A DNA stretch of 51,508 bases from Verrucomicrobiota bacterium (GTDB taxonomy: Bacteria; Verrucomicrobiota; Verrucomicrobiia; Limisphaerales; JADLHS01). The translations under genes and the position numbers were made by a program. The stretch is from NCBI GenBank assembly GCA_025350905.1, contig JANXWY010000407.1:1-51508 (forward strand), given 5' to 3'. The number at the start of each line of letters is the position of its first letter. Within the stretch, counting starts at the first letter, position 1. Below, one piece after another: positions 8,450-17,243 of the stretch. The notes under the pieces are model-generated. The model ran no database searches. It was not told the DNA's origin and was given only the letters and a program-made list of their open reading frames with translations.

Positions 8450-8623
8450 GGGTGCGACTGGAAGTGGCGGTCCGTGTGGTAGAACGGCTCGCGCTGCGAG
8501 CCGTCGTGCCGCGTCCAGCGGCACGCCCGAGTCACCGCACGTTCCGCCCGCTCTACGCGGGCGGAGTGTTCGCAGCGCGAACACTCCTACCACCCGGGTT
8601 GACCGCCACTTCTGGTCGCACCC
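8450..8623 (+). mobile_element. Inverted-repeat element, copy A (174 bp, MITE-like)
   Basis: The ends are near-perfect inverted repeats of about 23 bp (GGGTGCGACTGGAAGTGGCG... at 8450 and its complement ending at 8623, with C-to-T variation). Inside are three smaller hairpins: GGCTCGCGCTGCGAGCC, CCGCCCGCTCTACGCGGGCGG and AGTGTTCGCAGCGCGAACACT. It encodes no protein. A nearly identical 174-bp copy lies in reverse orientation at 20970-21143 and a variant with the same ends at 17244-17468. Such a structure fits a non-autonomous transposable element or a REP-type palindromic element (inference). It lies 57 bp before the tRNA gene. Confidence 0.8.
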
Positions 8624-8679
8624 GGAAAATGGCTTTGACTTGGCATCGCCCACGCGGCTAGAGTGTCGCCGCTTTGGTT

Positions 8680-8755
8680 GGGGTCGTAGCTCAGTTGGTA
8701 GAGCACCACAATGGCATTGTGGGGGTCACAGGTTCGAATCCTGCCGGCTCCACCA
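8680..8755 (+). tRNA. tRNA-Ala (anticodon GGC)
   Basis: Cloverleaf folded by eye: acceptor GGGGTCG/CGGCTCC (two G-U pairs), D-arm GCTC AGTTGGTA GAGC, anticodon stem CCACA/TGTGG with loop ATGGCAT giving anticodon GGC at 8713-8715, and T-arm with TTCGAAT loop (one A-C mismatch at the stem base). The 3' CCA is encoded (8753-8755). A terminator hairpin follows directly. It would read GCC (and GCU) codons. Confidence 0.95.
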
Positions 8756-8764
8756 CCTTTTTAG

Positions 8765-8806
8765 GCCCGTAAGTGTTGAATAACATCAACGTTTACGGGC
8801 TTTTTT
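8765..8806 (+). terminator. Rho-independent terminator after tRNA-Ala
   Basis: GCCCGTAA (8765-8772) pairs with TTACGGGC (8793-8800), with an inner GTTGA/TCAAC stem, and six T residues follow at 8801-8806. It sits 9 bp after the tRNA CCA end. Confidence 0.9.
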
Positions 8807-8917
8807 GTTCAATAAGAACAGCCCGACAAAAATGTTCGGCCCCACGTCGCAAACTTAAAAACGATGGATGATTTTGGCCGTATTGGATTAAGCTCAGCCA
8901 TCAACAAATCCAATTCG

Positions 8918-9379
8918 ATGCGGTTTCTCGAACTCAAGGTCCCGCCTCCGGTGGTGGCTCTTTTCATGGCCGGACTCAGCTGGCTCACTTCGGCGGCGCT
9001 GCCATCCCTCGGCTTTGTTCTGCCGCATCGGAGCGCCCTCGCCCTCGGCTCGGTTGTGGCCGGCGTTGGCGTCGCCCTGTTGGGAGTCGCCAGTTTCCGG
9101 CGAGCGAGGACCACCGTAAACCCGCTTAAACCCGAGAATTCGTCCGCCTTGGTGAGGTCAGGTATCTACCGATACACCCGCAATCCAATGTATCTCGGTC
9201 TGCTGTTGGTTTTGTTTGGCTGGGCGTCATTCCTGGCGAACCCATTGGCCTTCGTTTTCCTCGCCGCCTTCATCCTTTATCTGAACCGTTTCCAAATCGA
9301 GCCGGAGGAACGAGTGCTGGCTTCAAAATTCGGTCAGGAATTCACTGCCTACCGAACATCGGTGCGACGATGGCTATGA
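8918..9379 (+). CDS. Isoprenylcysteine carboxyl methyltransferase-like / phospholipid methyltransferase-like membrane protein
   Basis: 153 residues from the ATG at 8918 (an upstream ATG at 8864 would add 18 polar residues). Four probable membrane helices: PPVVALFMAGLSWLTSAAL, ALALGSVVAGVGVALLGVASF, MYLGLLLVLFGWASFL and PLAFVFLAAFILYLNRF. The C-terminal catalytic-type signature is present: SGIYRYTRNPMYLG, then EPEERVLASKFGQEFTAYRTSVRRW. Members methylate isoprenylcysteines, phospholipids or other lipophilic substrates with S-adenosylmethionine; most bacterial members have no assigned substrate. The stop overlaps the next reading frame as ATGA (9376-9379), implying coupling to it. Confidence 0.85.
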   Translation: MRFLELKVPPPVVALFMAGLSWLTSAALPSLGFVLPHRSALALGSVVAGVGVALLGVASFRRARTTVNPLKPENSSALVRSGIYRYTRNPMYLGLLLVLFGWASFLANPLAFVFLAAFILYLNRFQIEPEERVLASKFGQEFTAYRTSVRRWL

Positions 9380-9588
9380 GGCCTCACTCAGCCATGGCGG
9401 CTTTCGTTCTCGTCGCCATGCTTGGGTTCAAACTCGACCTCTGGCTCGTGGTCGGAGCATGGTTTGCCCATGGTGTCTGCGATGTCTTCCACAGTCACTT
9501 CAGCACGAAACCTGGCGTGCCGGCGTGGTGACCCGGATTCTGCCGGACCTTCGACATCATGGCCGCAGGATATCTGGCGGGGCAATGA
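9376..9588 (+). pseudogene. Small membrane protein reading frame interrupted by one in-frame TGA
   Basis: The frame begins at the ATGA overlap with the methyltransferase-like gene and reads 51 codons (hydrophobic AAFVLVAMLGF and LWLVVGAWFAHGVCDVFH), meets TGA at 9529-9531, and then continues sensibly for 18 codons (PGFCRTFDIMAAGYLAGQ) to a second TGA at 9586-9588. The sequence around the first stop reads GVPAW-stop-PGFC. In small membrane proteins with the pattern AHGxWDxxH...VPxWWPxFC a second Trp is expected exactly there, so TGG has probably become TGA. A truncated 51-residue protein may still be made. The family resemblance is from memory and the function is unknown. Confidence 0.6.
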
Positions 9589-9884
9589 CGCGTAGGAATG
9601 CCGAATCCATGCCGAGGTGAGCCGGTGAGATATTTTGGATGGATGAACTGCGCGCAATACCCGCCGACCATCACACCGTTATGAAATGGCTTAACCGCGA
9701 TGGTCCAACTCCCAATTGGTGAATTGCCGGAGCACACTACCGCGAGAATTGGGAGCGCTGTCACCGTGAGCAGCTGCATTGTTACCCCGTCGCAAGCAGC
9801 CGTCCGAGCCGCTCCGCGGTATAAATGCGTGAGCGGATTGCATTGCCGGAACCCGCTCCGAAATCCGCACTGTTTGGAAGAGTC
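9589..9884. other. Intergenic stretch without supported gene
   Basis: On the minus strand a frame at 9779-9495 begins with a signal-peptide-like hydrophobic stretch, but it runs antisense through the interrupted membrane-protein frame and has no recognisable domain. Nothing else is supported here. Confidence 0.4.
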
Positions 9885-10328
9885 TTACTTTTTCTCTTCC
9901 ATCCCGGCGGTCGGGCCGCCACCTTTTTTCATCACGCAGCAGGCGACATCCTTGCTGCCGCAGGTCTTGCAGGTGTGGACTAACGAATTCACCGCCGCCT
10001 TGCCTTGGCCCTTGGTTACCATCTTGGTATCGCAGGCGGCGCACAGATGAATGGGGACCTGCTTCAATTGGTCGGGCGTCGCACCCTTGAACGACTTCTC
10101 CACCACCGTCGCATAGGTGTCTTTGCACTTCGGGCACGACATGATGATCGTGTCGCCGGCGTCGACCGACTGTAATGCCTCCACGGTGTTGAGCTTTTGC
10201 AGCTGCATGAGTTTTTCCGCGCCTTTCTCCTGCGCGAACCCAAACGTCGGTAGCGCGATCAGGCCAGCGATGGCGAGGGCGGCGATGGATCGGGTGAGCT
10301 TGCCTCGGACTTGAGTGATGGTTTTCAT
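9885..10328 (-). CDS. Exported Cys-rich protein with paired CxxC motifs (unknown function)
   Basis: 147 residues. Residues 1-32 form a signal peptide (KLTRSIAALAIAGLIALPTFGFAQ). The mature protein has three CxxC knuckles, C65-C68 (SCPKC), C96-C99 (LCAAC) and C120-C123 (TCKTC), plus C130-C131, suggesting one or two zinc-ribbon-like metal sites outside the cytoplasm. It ends in a charged, Gly-rich tail. A related but frameshifted copy lies at 43006-43435, beside the copper-efflux locus, which hints at a role in metal or redox handling (inference). I do not recognise a named family. The upstream GAAAGAA could serve as ribosome-binding site. Confidence 0.75.
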   Translation of the reverse strand: MKTITQVRGKLTRSIAALAIAGLIALPTFGFAQEKGAEKLMQLQKLNTVEALQSVDAGDTIIMSCPKCKDTYATVVEKSFKGATPDQLKQVPIHLCAACDTKMVTKGQGKAAVNSLVHTCKTCGSKDVACCVMKKGGGPTAGMEEKK

Positions 10329-10855
10329 TTTTATTCTTTCGGTTTAATTTTTCTTTTCATTGGGCGGTGACTCACCACCCGTTGTATCGACTTACACCGC
10401 CCGGAGCGTTTCCCCTCAGCTTAGGGAAGTGCCGGTAAGAAATACCAACTGCCAGCGACTACCTCCATGGGGTGAAACCCTACCGCCCGTTCGACCGCCA
10501 TCCTGCGCGATCTCGCCCTCCGGTTTTAGACGTACGTGACGGGCCGGGCGTGATGGGAAGGATTGTATCTCAAGCACCCTGATGCTGCCGGTAAAGCAGA
10601 CCAAAAATGAGTCGTTGTATCGAACCGGTAAAGACGTAGCCCAAACCGAAAGCTAAACGTAGGTCCATTGGATTGCGGGAGCGATCGTTGGTCTTTGTTC
10701 AAAGAAACAAAGAAATCGGGATGCGCCTTGAAGCAGCAAACCAGCAGCGCTGCCAGCATAAAACCCATTAACCAAAACACGCGGGCGCAATCGTTGGCGA
10801 ATGCCTGACAACTCGCCACCCCAGACGCTCACCGCTCAAGCGAAAGACTGGGCGG
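10329..10855. other. 527-bp intergenic region, no gene supported
   Basis: Contains only short frames without family resemblance. One minus-strand frame (10819-10526) has a hydrophobic N-terminus but then reads as non-protein-like sequence. Promoter signals for the flanking minus-strand Cys-rich gene should lie at the left end; none stands out. Confidence 0.4.
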
Positions 10856-11407
10856 TCATTTGCGGCGACGGAACATTAGCAGCGAGACCGCACCGAAACC
10901 TGCCAAAACTAGATTAGAGGGTTCGGGAAGAGGGTCGACGAGTACGGCCCCGAAACCACCGGCCACGGGCTGTGTTCCAGTCGCCCAGGTGGACAACGTT
11001 GTGCCACCCGGATTGAAAAGACTGTTGTAGGCAATTGATCCGCCCGGCTGCATGGTGAATACGCTTGATTGTCCCCAATAAATACCATGCGCAGGGATAA
11101 ATACACGGACTTGAAACGTTGACGCCACTCCTCCCGGAAAAGGTGAATTCCAGTTGTACGGCCCAAATACTCCCGGGATGCTTGAATTCATTGGTGTCGA
11201 CGTTAGCAATGCTAAGCTGCCTGCACCCGTGCCGACATAGCCATATAGATCAATTCTAAGCCCGTCCGCCGCGGTCACGAGCGAGCCATTATTCCAATAA
11301 ACCAAGTGATTCGCATCGTTCAGAATATTGATTTTGCCCTGCGCGCAGATCCCGAGGCACATGGCCGTCAAGGGGATGGCGAGGAGGGTTGTCTTTATGA
11401 TGTTCAT
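10856..11407 (-). CDS. Secreted protein with PEP-CTERM-like sorting signal
   Basis: 183 residues. A signal peptide (MNIIKTTLLAIPLTAMCLGICAQG) is followed by a Gly/Asn/Thr-rich beta-type body. The end reads PLPEPSNLVLAGFGAVSLLMFRRRK in outline: a Pro-Glu-Pro motif, a hydrophobic helix and an Arg cluster, the hallmark of PEP-CTERM proteins processed by exosortase and linked to exopolysaccharide export. The body (degenerate repeats such as YGYVGTGAGSLALLTSTP) is typical of short verrucomicrobial PEP-CTERM proteins. The ATG at 11407 is preferred to a TTG at 11425 because it starts the signal peptide directly. Confidence 0.8.
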   Translation of the reverse strand: MNIIKTTLLAIPLTAMCLGICAQGKINILNDANHLVYWNNGSLVTAADGLRIDLYGYVGTGAGSLALLTSTPMNSSIPGVFGPYNWNSPFPGGVASTFQVRVFIPAHGIYWGQSSVFTMQPGGSIAYNSLFNPGGTTLSTWATGTQPVAGGFGAVLVDPLPEPSNLVLAGFGAVSLLMFRRRK

Positions 11408-11883
11408 AATTCGCTTACGTCCCAACCTTGCGCCTCTCTCAAGTGGAGGGCAACAGAAAATTAATCCTTACGGGTACGCGCGGCTGGGTTGTCGCCAAAA
11501 AAGGATTTGCCGGGCACGAAATCGGGTCCTCGGTTCGAATCCGGTTGTCGGCTTCCACCCAGGTGGGCCCATCGCGAACCCGAAGATCGGCGCGGAATGC
11601 ACTCCCGGGATCGTTTCAAATCGCTGCGCTGAGTTCAGCGTCCGTCGGGACCGACGGGCTCTCAAACGTTGAGGTTACCGCGCGTCACCCTGCTCTGGAA
11701 TCGTGACCGCACAATGGGTTCAAGGAGCAGACTCAGTTAAAACACGACGATTGGTCGAGAGCGCAAAGTCTGGATGGCCAAAACTATCATAGCGCTACGG
11801 ACATTTTCTCGGCATGGGTTTGGGTCCCGGATTACAAATTGCAGATTTCAAACTTCGGATTTTGCTTTAACTTCGGCGCCATC
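11408..11883. other. 476-bp intergenic region between divergent genes
   Basis: No supported gene. It should hold divergent promoters for the PEP-CTERM-like gene and the large DUF1080 fusion. A stretch near 11530-11545 (GGTTCGAATCC) resembles a tRNA T-arm, but no full cloverleaf can be built. Confidence 0.4.
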
Positions 11884-14800
11884 ATGAATTCGCGCACCCT
11901 GACTCTATCGCTGATGCTTTGGTGCCTGGCGCCCGCCTTCGCGGCCACGACGAATTTGTTCGATGGCCAGACGCTGACCGGCTGGGAAGGCGAGACGAAT
12001 TCCGTCTGGCGCATTCGCGACGGCGTGATTGTCGGCGGCTCGCTCAACGGCAATCCGCGCAACGAATTCCTGGCCACGCGCACGAGCTACCGAAATTTCC
12101 GCCTGCGGCTGGACTACAAGCTCGTGGGCACGGAGGGCTTCGTGAATGGCGGCGTGCAGTTCCGCAGCCAGCGCCTGGTGAATCCGGCCAACGAAATGTC
12201 CGGCTTCCAAGCCGACATCGGCGCGGGCTTCTCCGGCTGTCTCTACGATGAATCGCGACGCAACCAGACGCTGGTGAGGGCCGATACGAATCTCGTGGCG
12301 CGCGTGGAAAAGCCCGGCGACTGGAACCGTTACGAGATCGTGGCGCGCGGGCCGGAGATTGAACTAACACTCAATGGTCAACGCACCGCTTCGTGGGTGG
12401 AACGAGCGCCCGGCATCGCCGCCGAAGGCCTCATCGCGCTGCAGATTCACGGCAACTGCAAGGCGGAGATTTCTTTCCGCGATATTACCCTCGAGGAGTT
12501 GCCGAGCCCGACCTTGCCGACCGCGAGCGAGATCTTCGAACGGTTCGGTGATGGCCAACCGGGCGTACCCGTCGCCGCCTTTACCAGTGGGAAATTCGCC
12601 CTCGGCGACAAGGAAGCCGTCGTCTTCGTGGGCCAGGAAAATTTCGTGCGCGATCAGAAGGCGGGCGAGTTGGAGGCGCAACTGGCCGTCGCCTTCGCCG
12701 CGCAGAATCCACGCTTCCGTCCGATGGCGTGGGAGGCCGACACGGTTTACGAGCAGTGGCGCGATCTGAACTTTGGCGCCTGGCCCCGCCAACTCGAGGC
12801 CGCCGGCGCAACCATCGTCGTAGCGCAATTTGGACAAATGGAAGCCCTCGATGGCAAGGCCCGATTGCCGGAATTTATCGCGGCGTATCATCGGCTGCTC
12901 GATCAGTTTGCCGGACGCACCCGGCGGTTGGTCCTGGTCTCCCCGATGCCCTTTGAAAAGCCGCTCGCCTCGCACGCCCCCGACCTCCGCCAGCGGAACG
13001 ACGACGTGGCGGCTTACGCAAACGCGGTCAGCGGCCTGGCGAAGCAACGGAGTGCGGTGTTTGTGGACTTGTTCGGTCCGCTCCAGGAGCACCAGTCAAC
13101 CCCGCGACTCACCGAAGACGGCATTCACTTGACTGAGTCCGGGTTGAAGGTGGTCGCTGGGATCATTGCCCGCCAGCTTGGGGCCGAGGAAAATCGATCC
13201 GCAGCAATGTTACCATTGCGCGCCGCTATCGTGGAAAAAAACCGGCTGTGGTTCGACTGTTGGCGGCCGGCGAACTGGTCGTTCGTCTACGGCGACCGGG
13301 TTTCGCAACTCTATCCCAAAGCCGGAGGCACCGACCCTTCGTTGAAGGAAGCTTTGGAGCGCTACCGTCCACTGGTCGCAGCGGCAGATGCACGGATTCA
13401 GGCTTTGGCTCGGGGTGAGAACGTCTCAGCCACGGTAACGGCGGCCCAACCGGTTTCCCCGGAGGAAGCCAAAGCGCTTACGCCCGAGGAGGAGCTGGCC
13501 ACCTTCTCCATGGCGGAAGGCTACGCGGTGAATCTCTTCGCCTCCGAGCGCGATGGGGTGGTGAAGCCCACGCAGTTTTCCTGGGACGAAAAGGGCCGGC
13601 TCTACGTCGCGTGTTCACCGACGTATCCGCAATCGCAAGCCAGCGCCAAACCCGCCGATTACATCCTCGCGTTGCAAGACACCGACGGCGACGGCAAGGC
13701 CGACCAGGCCGGGAAGTTTGCCGAGGGACTGACCATGGTGCAGGGCGTGGAACCGGGCGAGGGCGGCGTGTTCGTCTGCGACTTCGATCAAATCGTGCAT
13801 CTCCGCGACACGGATGGCGACGGTCGCGCCGATGTGCGGCGCGTGGTCTGCAGCGGATTCGGCATTGGCGACACGCACCAACTCGTGAACTCCATTACCC
13901 ACGGGCCGGATGGCAGCCTGTGGTTCACCCAAGGATTGCATGCGATGTCGCGCGTCGAATCGCCGTGGGGCATCGCGCGGCTCGACCGCGCGGGAGTATG
14001 GCGCTGGCGGCCCCGCACCCTGCGGCTGGACGGATTTTTCGGCGGCGGCATGGCGGGCGCGAATTGCTGGGGCGTGGCCTTCGACGACTTCGGCCAGGTC
14101 TTCCACAAGTCCGGCGATCGGCCGCACGGATATTGGACGGTGCCCGGCATGGTGCGTTGGGCCGAGCCGGCGCGCGGCGTCGCCCCCATTTCCGCCGATG
14201 CCTCGTATGCTGATTCACCGGAGCAATACCATTCCGTCGGCCCGCTCTTTGAATCGTCCCCCAAGACGACCGCGCTCGATATCATCGGGACCCGCGCGCT
14301 GCCCGAGGACATTCAGGGCTGCGCCCTCATTGCGGGATATTTTGGCGGCGTGGTGGAACTGCATCGTTTCGCGGACGCCGGCTCCGGCTTCAAGACCACG
14401 CAATTGCCGCGGCTGATGAAATCCTCTTCCAGTTCTTTCCGCCCGGTGGATGTGAGCGTCGGGCCGGATGGGGCGATCTATGTGGCCGACTGGTTCAATC
14501 CGGTGATCGGCCATTACCAAGCCAGCTACGCCGACCCGCGCCGCGACAAGACGCACGGCCGCATCTGGCGGATCACCGCGCCGGGCCGCGCGCTGATCAA
14601 GCAACCCAACCTCGCGGCCATGAAGCCCGCCGAACTGCTCGCGCACCTCCGTTCGCCGGAACGGTGGACGCGTTATCAAGCCAAGCGCCTGCTCTTCGAT
14701 GCGCCCAGCGCCGCAGTGCTGAATGCGGCAGATGATTTCGTAGCCAAGTTGACTTCGTCCACACCGGAAGACGAGCGGTTGCGGCTGGAGGTCATTGGGG

Positions 14801-15585
14801 TCTTCGAAGCCCATGAGACGGCGCGACCGGTCTTGCTGAACCAACTGCTAACGGCGAAAGACCCGCGCATAAGGGCTTACGGGGCGCGGGTCGTGGGGGC
14901 TTGGGCGGAAAAGTTGCCCGAGGCGATGAAACTCCTGCGTGAACGAGCGCGGGATGAACATCCGCGCGTGCGGCTCGAAGCCGTCGTGGCCGCGAGTTAT
15001 TTGCCGCAACCAGAAGCGGTGGAAATCATCACGCAAGCCTTGGACGCGCCGTGCGACCCCTTCCTCAATTACGCCATTCGTCTGAGCGCGCGCGCTTCGC
15101 AGCCGCGGTGGGCCGCCGCATTCCTGGGGCACCAGCTCACCTTCGGCGGCAGCCAGACCCAGGCGGATTACTTGCGCCAACTGCTCGGTACCCCACCCAA
15201 AGCGCCGTCACGCAGCCAGATGATTTATGAGCTGGCCTGCCTGCCGTGCCATCAACCGGAAGGCAAAGGGCTGCCCGGAGTTTATCCGCCGCTGGCTGGC
15301 AGCGACTGGGTGCGCGATGACTCGTCGCGGCTCATCAAGATTCTGCTACACGGCCTGAGCGGCCCCATCACCGTGTCCGGCCAGAGTTTCGGCGGTCGGC
15401 CCGAGGCCCTCGCGATGCCTTCTCTTAGTGGCCTGACGGACGAGCAAATCGCCGAGGTGCTGACCTACGTGCGCACAGCGTACGGCGGTCTGTCCGACGA
15501 GGTCGCCGCCGACGCGGTGACGAAGCTGCGCGCGGCCAATCTGAATCGGGAAGCGCCGTGGAATGCGGGGGAGTTGGGGAAGTAG
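11884..15585 (+). CDS. Multidomain secreted protein: DUF1080 + SGNH-like + PVC-type propeller + HEAT + cytochrome c
   Basis: 1233 residues. After a signal peptide (1-21) comes a 3-keto-disaccharide hydrolase-type (DUF1080) lectin-like fold (about 22-200; TNLFDGQTLTGWEG, FVNGGVQFRSQ). Residues about 235-430 look like an SGNH/GDSL hydrolase: AVVFVGQENF occupies the block I position without the serine, and D412-x-x-H415 (DGIHL) matches block V. A PVC-type membrane-bound dehydrogenase-like beta-propeller follows (about 535-895; repeated DTDGDGKAD/DTDGDGRAD, PDGSLWFTQGL, GPDGAIYVADWFNPVIGH), then HEAT repeats (about 905-1100) and a cytochrome c domain with haem motif C1119-LP-C1122-H1123. Such fusions in Verrucomicrobia/Planctomycetes are thought to handle carbohydrate in the periplasm. 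The start at 11884 is chosen to begin the signal peptide. Confidence 0.85.
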   Translation: MNSRTLTLSLMLWCLAPAFAATTNLFDGQTLTGWEGETNSVWRIRDGVIVGGSLNGNPRNEFLATRTSYRNFRLRLDYKLVGTEGFVNGGVQFRSQRLVNPANEMSGFQADIGAGFSGCLYDESRRNQTLVRADTNLVARVEKPGDWNRYEIVARGPEIELTLNGQRTASWVERAPGIAAEGLIALQIHGNCKAEISFRDITLEELPSPTLPTASEIFERFGDGQPGVPVAAFTSGKFALGDKEAVVFVGQENFVRDQKAGELEAQLAVAFAAQNPRFRPMAWEADTVYEQWRDLNFGAWPRQLEAAGATIVVAQFGQMEALDGKARLPEFIAAYHRLLDQFAGRTRRLVLVSPMPFEKPLASHAPDLRQRNDDVAAYANAVSGLAKQRSAVFVDLFGPLQEHQSTPRLTEDGIHLTESGLKVVAGIIARQLGAEENRSAAMLPLRAAIVEKNRLWFDCWRPANWSFVYGDRVSQLYPKAGGTDPSLKEALERYRPLVAAADARIQALARGENVSATVTAAQPVSPEEAKALTPEEELATFSMAEGYAVNLFASERDGVVKPTQFSWDEKGRLYVACSPTYPQSQASAKPADYILALQDTDGDGKADQAGKFAEGLTMVQGVEPGEGGVFVCDFDQIVHLRDTDGDGRADVRRVVCSGFGIGDTHQLVNSITHGPDGSLWFTQGLHAMSRVESPWGIARLDRAGVWRWRPRTLRLDGFFGGGMAGANCWGVAFDDFGQVFHKSGDRPHGYWTVPGMVRWAEPARGVAPISADASYADSPEQYHSVGPLFESSPKTTALDIIGTRALPEDIQGCALIAGYFGGVVELHRFADAGSGFKTTQLPRLMKSSSSSFRPVDVSVGPDGAIYVADWFNPVIGHYQASYADPRRDKTHGRIWRITAPGRALIKQPNLAAMKPAELLAHLRSPERWTRYQAKRLLFDAPSAAVLNAADDFVAKLTSSTPEDERLRLEVIGVFEAHETARPVLLNQLLTAKDPRIRAYGARVVGAWAEKLPEAMKLLRERARDEHPRVRLEAVVAASYLPQPEAVEIITQALDAPCDPFLNYAIRLSARASQPRWAAAFLGHQLTFGGSQTQADYLRQLLGTPPKAPSRSQMIYELACLPCHQPEGKGLPGVYPPLAGSDWVRDDSSRLIKILLHGLSGPITVSGQSFGGRPEALAMPSLSGLTDEQIAEVLTYVRTAYGGLSDEVAADAVTKLRAANLNREAPWNAGELGK

Positions 15586-15861
15586 AGTTGCGCCAGCAGG
15601 ACGCTGCCATTCAGCAAGCCTCGCCGGTACTACAAAAATATTCAGCAGAGCCCAACAACCGATGTACAAAGACCCAAACGGCTTAAAACCAAAGCTGCAT
15701 CACGGCAACAAACTGCCGTAAGGAGACGTCGCGGCCCGGCGCACAATACGTGGGTCACTGGACACTGCACCAGTCGGGCACGCCTCCGCGTCCGGACCGC
15801 GGAGATCAATTGATCCTTGAGATCCGATCCGCTCCCAATTAAGCCACCCAGTCGGTGGGCG

Positions 15862-17190
15862 TCACAGCGGCTTGAGCCGGATATTTCGGAAGGCCACCGG
15901 ATCGTTATGGCCGGCGAAACCGAAATGACCGCTTGGGAGGTCCTTGCCCGGGTGTTTGGAGTTCGCCATGAATTCCTTCACGTCCGCCAGATCCGTATTA
16001 AGGATCACGAACCCGTTCAATTCCACTTTGATCTTCGATCCGTTCACCGTGACTTCCTCAAAGTTCCATTCGCCAATCGGCCGCTGATACCCGCGCGCCG
16101 CGGCCACCATTCCATAGGCGGAGCCGTGCGCCTGGCGCGGGTCGATCTTCTCCCCCGTGGCTTGTTCGTAGTGGTCATCCAGCACCTGCGATTCACACAT
16201 GCCGTCATAAGCGGGGTTGCCCTGGCCGGGAAAGCGAATCGCCAGCCCGTTATTGCCACCGGGTGGCAGCTTGAATTCGAGCCGGGCGCTGAAGTCAGCG
16301 TATTCAGCTTTGGTGAAAACATTCCCGCCCTGCTTGGGCCGGCAAACAATCGCACCGTCCTGAACTTCGTAGTTCTCTACCGACCCAGCCCATCCAGTAA
16401 AGTCGCGCCCGTTGAATACTGACGTGAACCCAGTCTCGCCGTGGGCGGCGAGAATCTGGTTCGCTTCCGCCGTCCCAATCTCGCGGAGGAAGATGTTGCG
16501 CCACCGAATTTCGCCGCCGTGGGTCTGCAGTTCAATCGGGCCGCGGACGGGAATCGGTTGTTTGCTGTCGTAATAATTTTCCAGGTTCGCGTGATCCACC
16601 ACCAGCGCGCCATTCAGCCAGACGCTGACCCGGGCCCCGACCATCAGGATGCGGAACTGGTTCCATTCGCCGAAGGGTTTGTCCGCGAGCACCAGCGGAT
16701 CTTTGCCGGGCGCCCCGGCGCTGTTGTTCCACAGGCCGCCGCTGCCTTTGGCGGCGCCGTTCTTGAACTCCTTGGGGTTGGTGTGATCCCAAATCTGAAC
16801 CTGCGGCACACCGCGCAGGTAGATGCCCGAATCGGCGAGCGGCACAGTCTTATATTCCACCAACAATTCAAAGTCGCCGTAGTCCTTCGTGGTGGTGGCG
16901 TATTTGCCGAAACCATCGTTGACCAGCTCATCGCCTTCCGCGCGCCAGTGCGCCTGCATTTCGGCCGTCCATTTGGCGTCCTGCTCGGCGCGTTGGTCCG
17001 CTGGCAACGCCAGATATTTGCGATGGTCAAACGTATCCCCACCGCGCCAGCCGGCGAGATCTTTGCCGTTGAAGAGCGCGGTGAAACCAGCGGGTGGCGT
17101 GGCCGCCGCCGCGGCGGCGACGAGACCGGCCAATGCCAGCACGCACCATAGCGAAGGGGAGTGGCCAATTGTTTTCATGGTTGTTTTCAT
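15862..17190 (-). CDS. Secreted protein with two tandem DUF1080 (3-keto-disaccharide hydrolase) domains
   Basis: 442 residues: signal peptide (HSPSLWCVLALAGLVAAAAAA, cleavage near ATPP), then two jelly-roll DUF1080 domains. Domain 1 is about residues 33-238 (GFTALFNGKDLAGWRGGD, YLRGVPQVQIWDH, EWNQFRILMVGARVSVWLNG, ELQTHGGEIRWRNIFLREI); domain 2 is about 255-442 (GFTSVFNGRDFTGWAG, GGNNGLAIRFPG, ESQVLDDHYEQ, GEWNFEEVTVNGSKIKVELNG, GHFGFAGHNDPVAFRNIRLKPL). Characterised relatives hydrolyse 3-keto-glycosides. Two Met codons at the start (17190 and 17178) both precede the signal peptide. The large DUF1080 fusion lies convergently next door, and a Gfo/Idh/MocA oxidoreductase, the usual source of 3-keto sugars, is encoded 20 kb away. 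Confidence 0.9.
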   Translation of the reverse strand: MKTTMKTIGHSPSLWCVLALAGLVAAAAAATPPAGFTALFNGKDLAGWRGGDTFDHRKYLALPADQRAEQDAKWTAEMQAHWRAEGDELVNDGFGKYATTTKDYGDFELLVEYKTVPLADSGIYLRGVPQVQIWDHTNPKEFKNGAAKGSGGLWNNSAGAPGKDPLVLADKPFGEWNQFRILMVGARVSVWLNGALVVDHANLENYYDSKQPIPVRGPIELQTHGGEIRWRNIFLREIGTAEANQILAAHGETGFTSVFNGRDFTGWAGSVENYEVQDGAIVCRPKQGGNVFTKAEYADFSARLEFKLPPGGNNGLAIRFPGQGNPAYDGMCESQVLDDHYEQATGEKIDPRQAHGSAYGMVAAARGYQRPIGEWNFEEVTVNGSKIKVELNGFVILNTDLADVKEFMANSKHPGKDLPSGHFGFAGHNDPVAFRNIRLKPL

Positions 17191-17243
17191 GTGCCGTCAT
17201 ATTGTCTGGTGACACGGAAAAAGCCAATCAACAACTTGGGAGG

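Noticed and set aside
9529-9531. Possible TGA recoding to Trp or selenocysteine
   Set aside because: TGA ends many genes here, no SECIS-like hairpin was evident, and the expected residue is Trp, so mutation is simpler.
9495-9779. Minus-strand frame with signal-peptide-like start
   Set aside because: Runs antisense through the interrupted membrane-protein frame, has no recognisable domain, and its second half is not protein-like.
10526-10819. Minus-strand 97-codon frame with a hydrophobic N-terminus
   Set aside because: No ribosome-binding site, no family resemblance, composition like intergenic DNA.
11480-11560. tRNA-like T-arm GGTTCGAATCC
   Set aside because: No matching acceptor, D-arm or anticodon stem could be folded around it.
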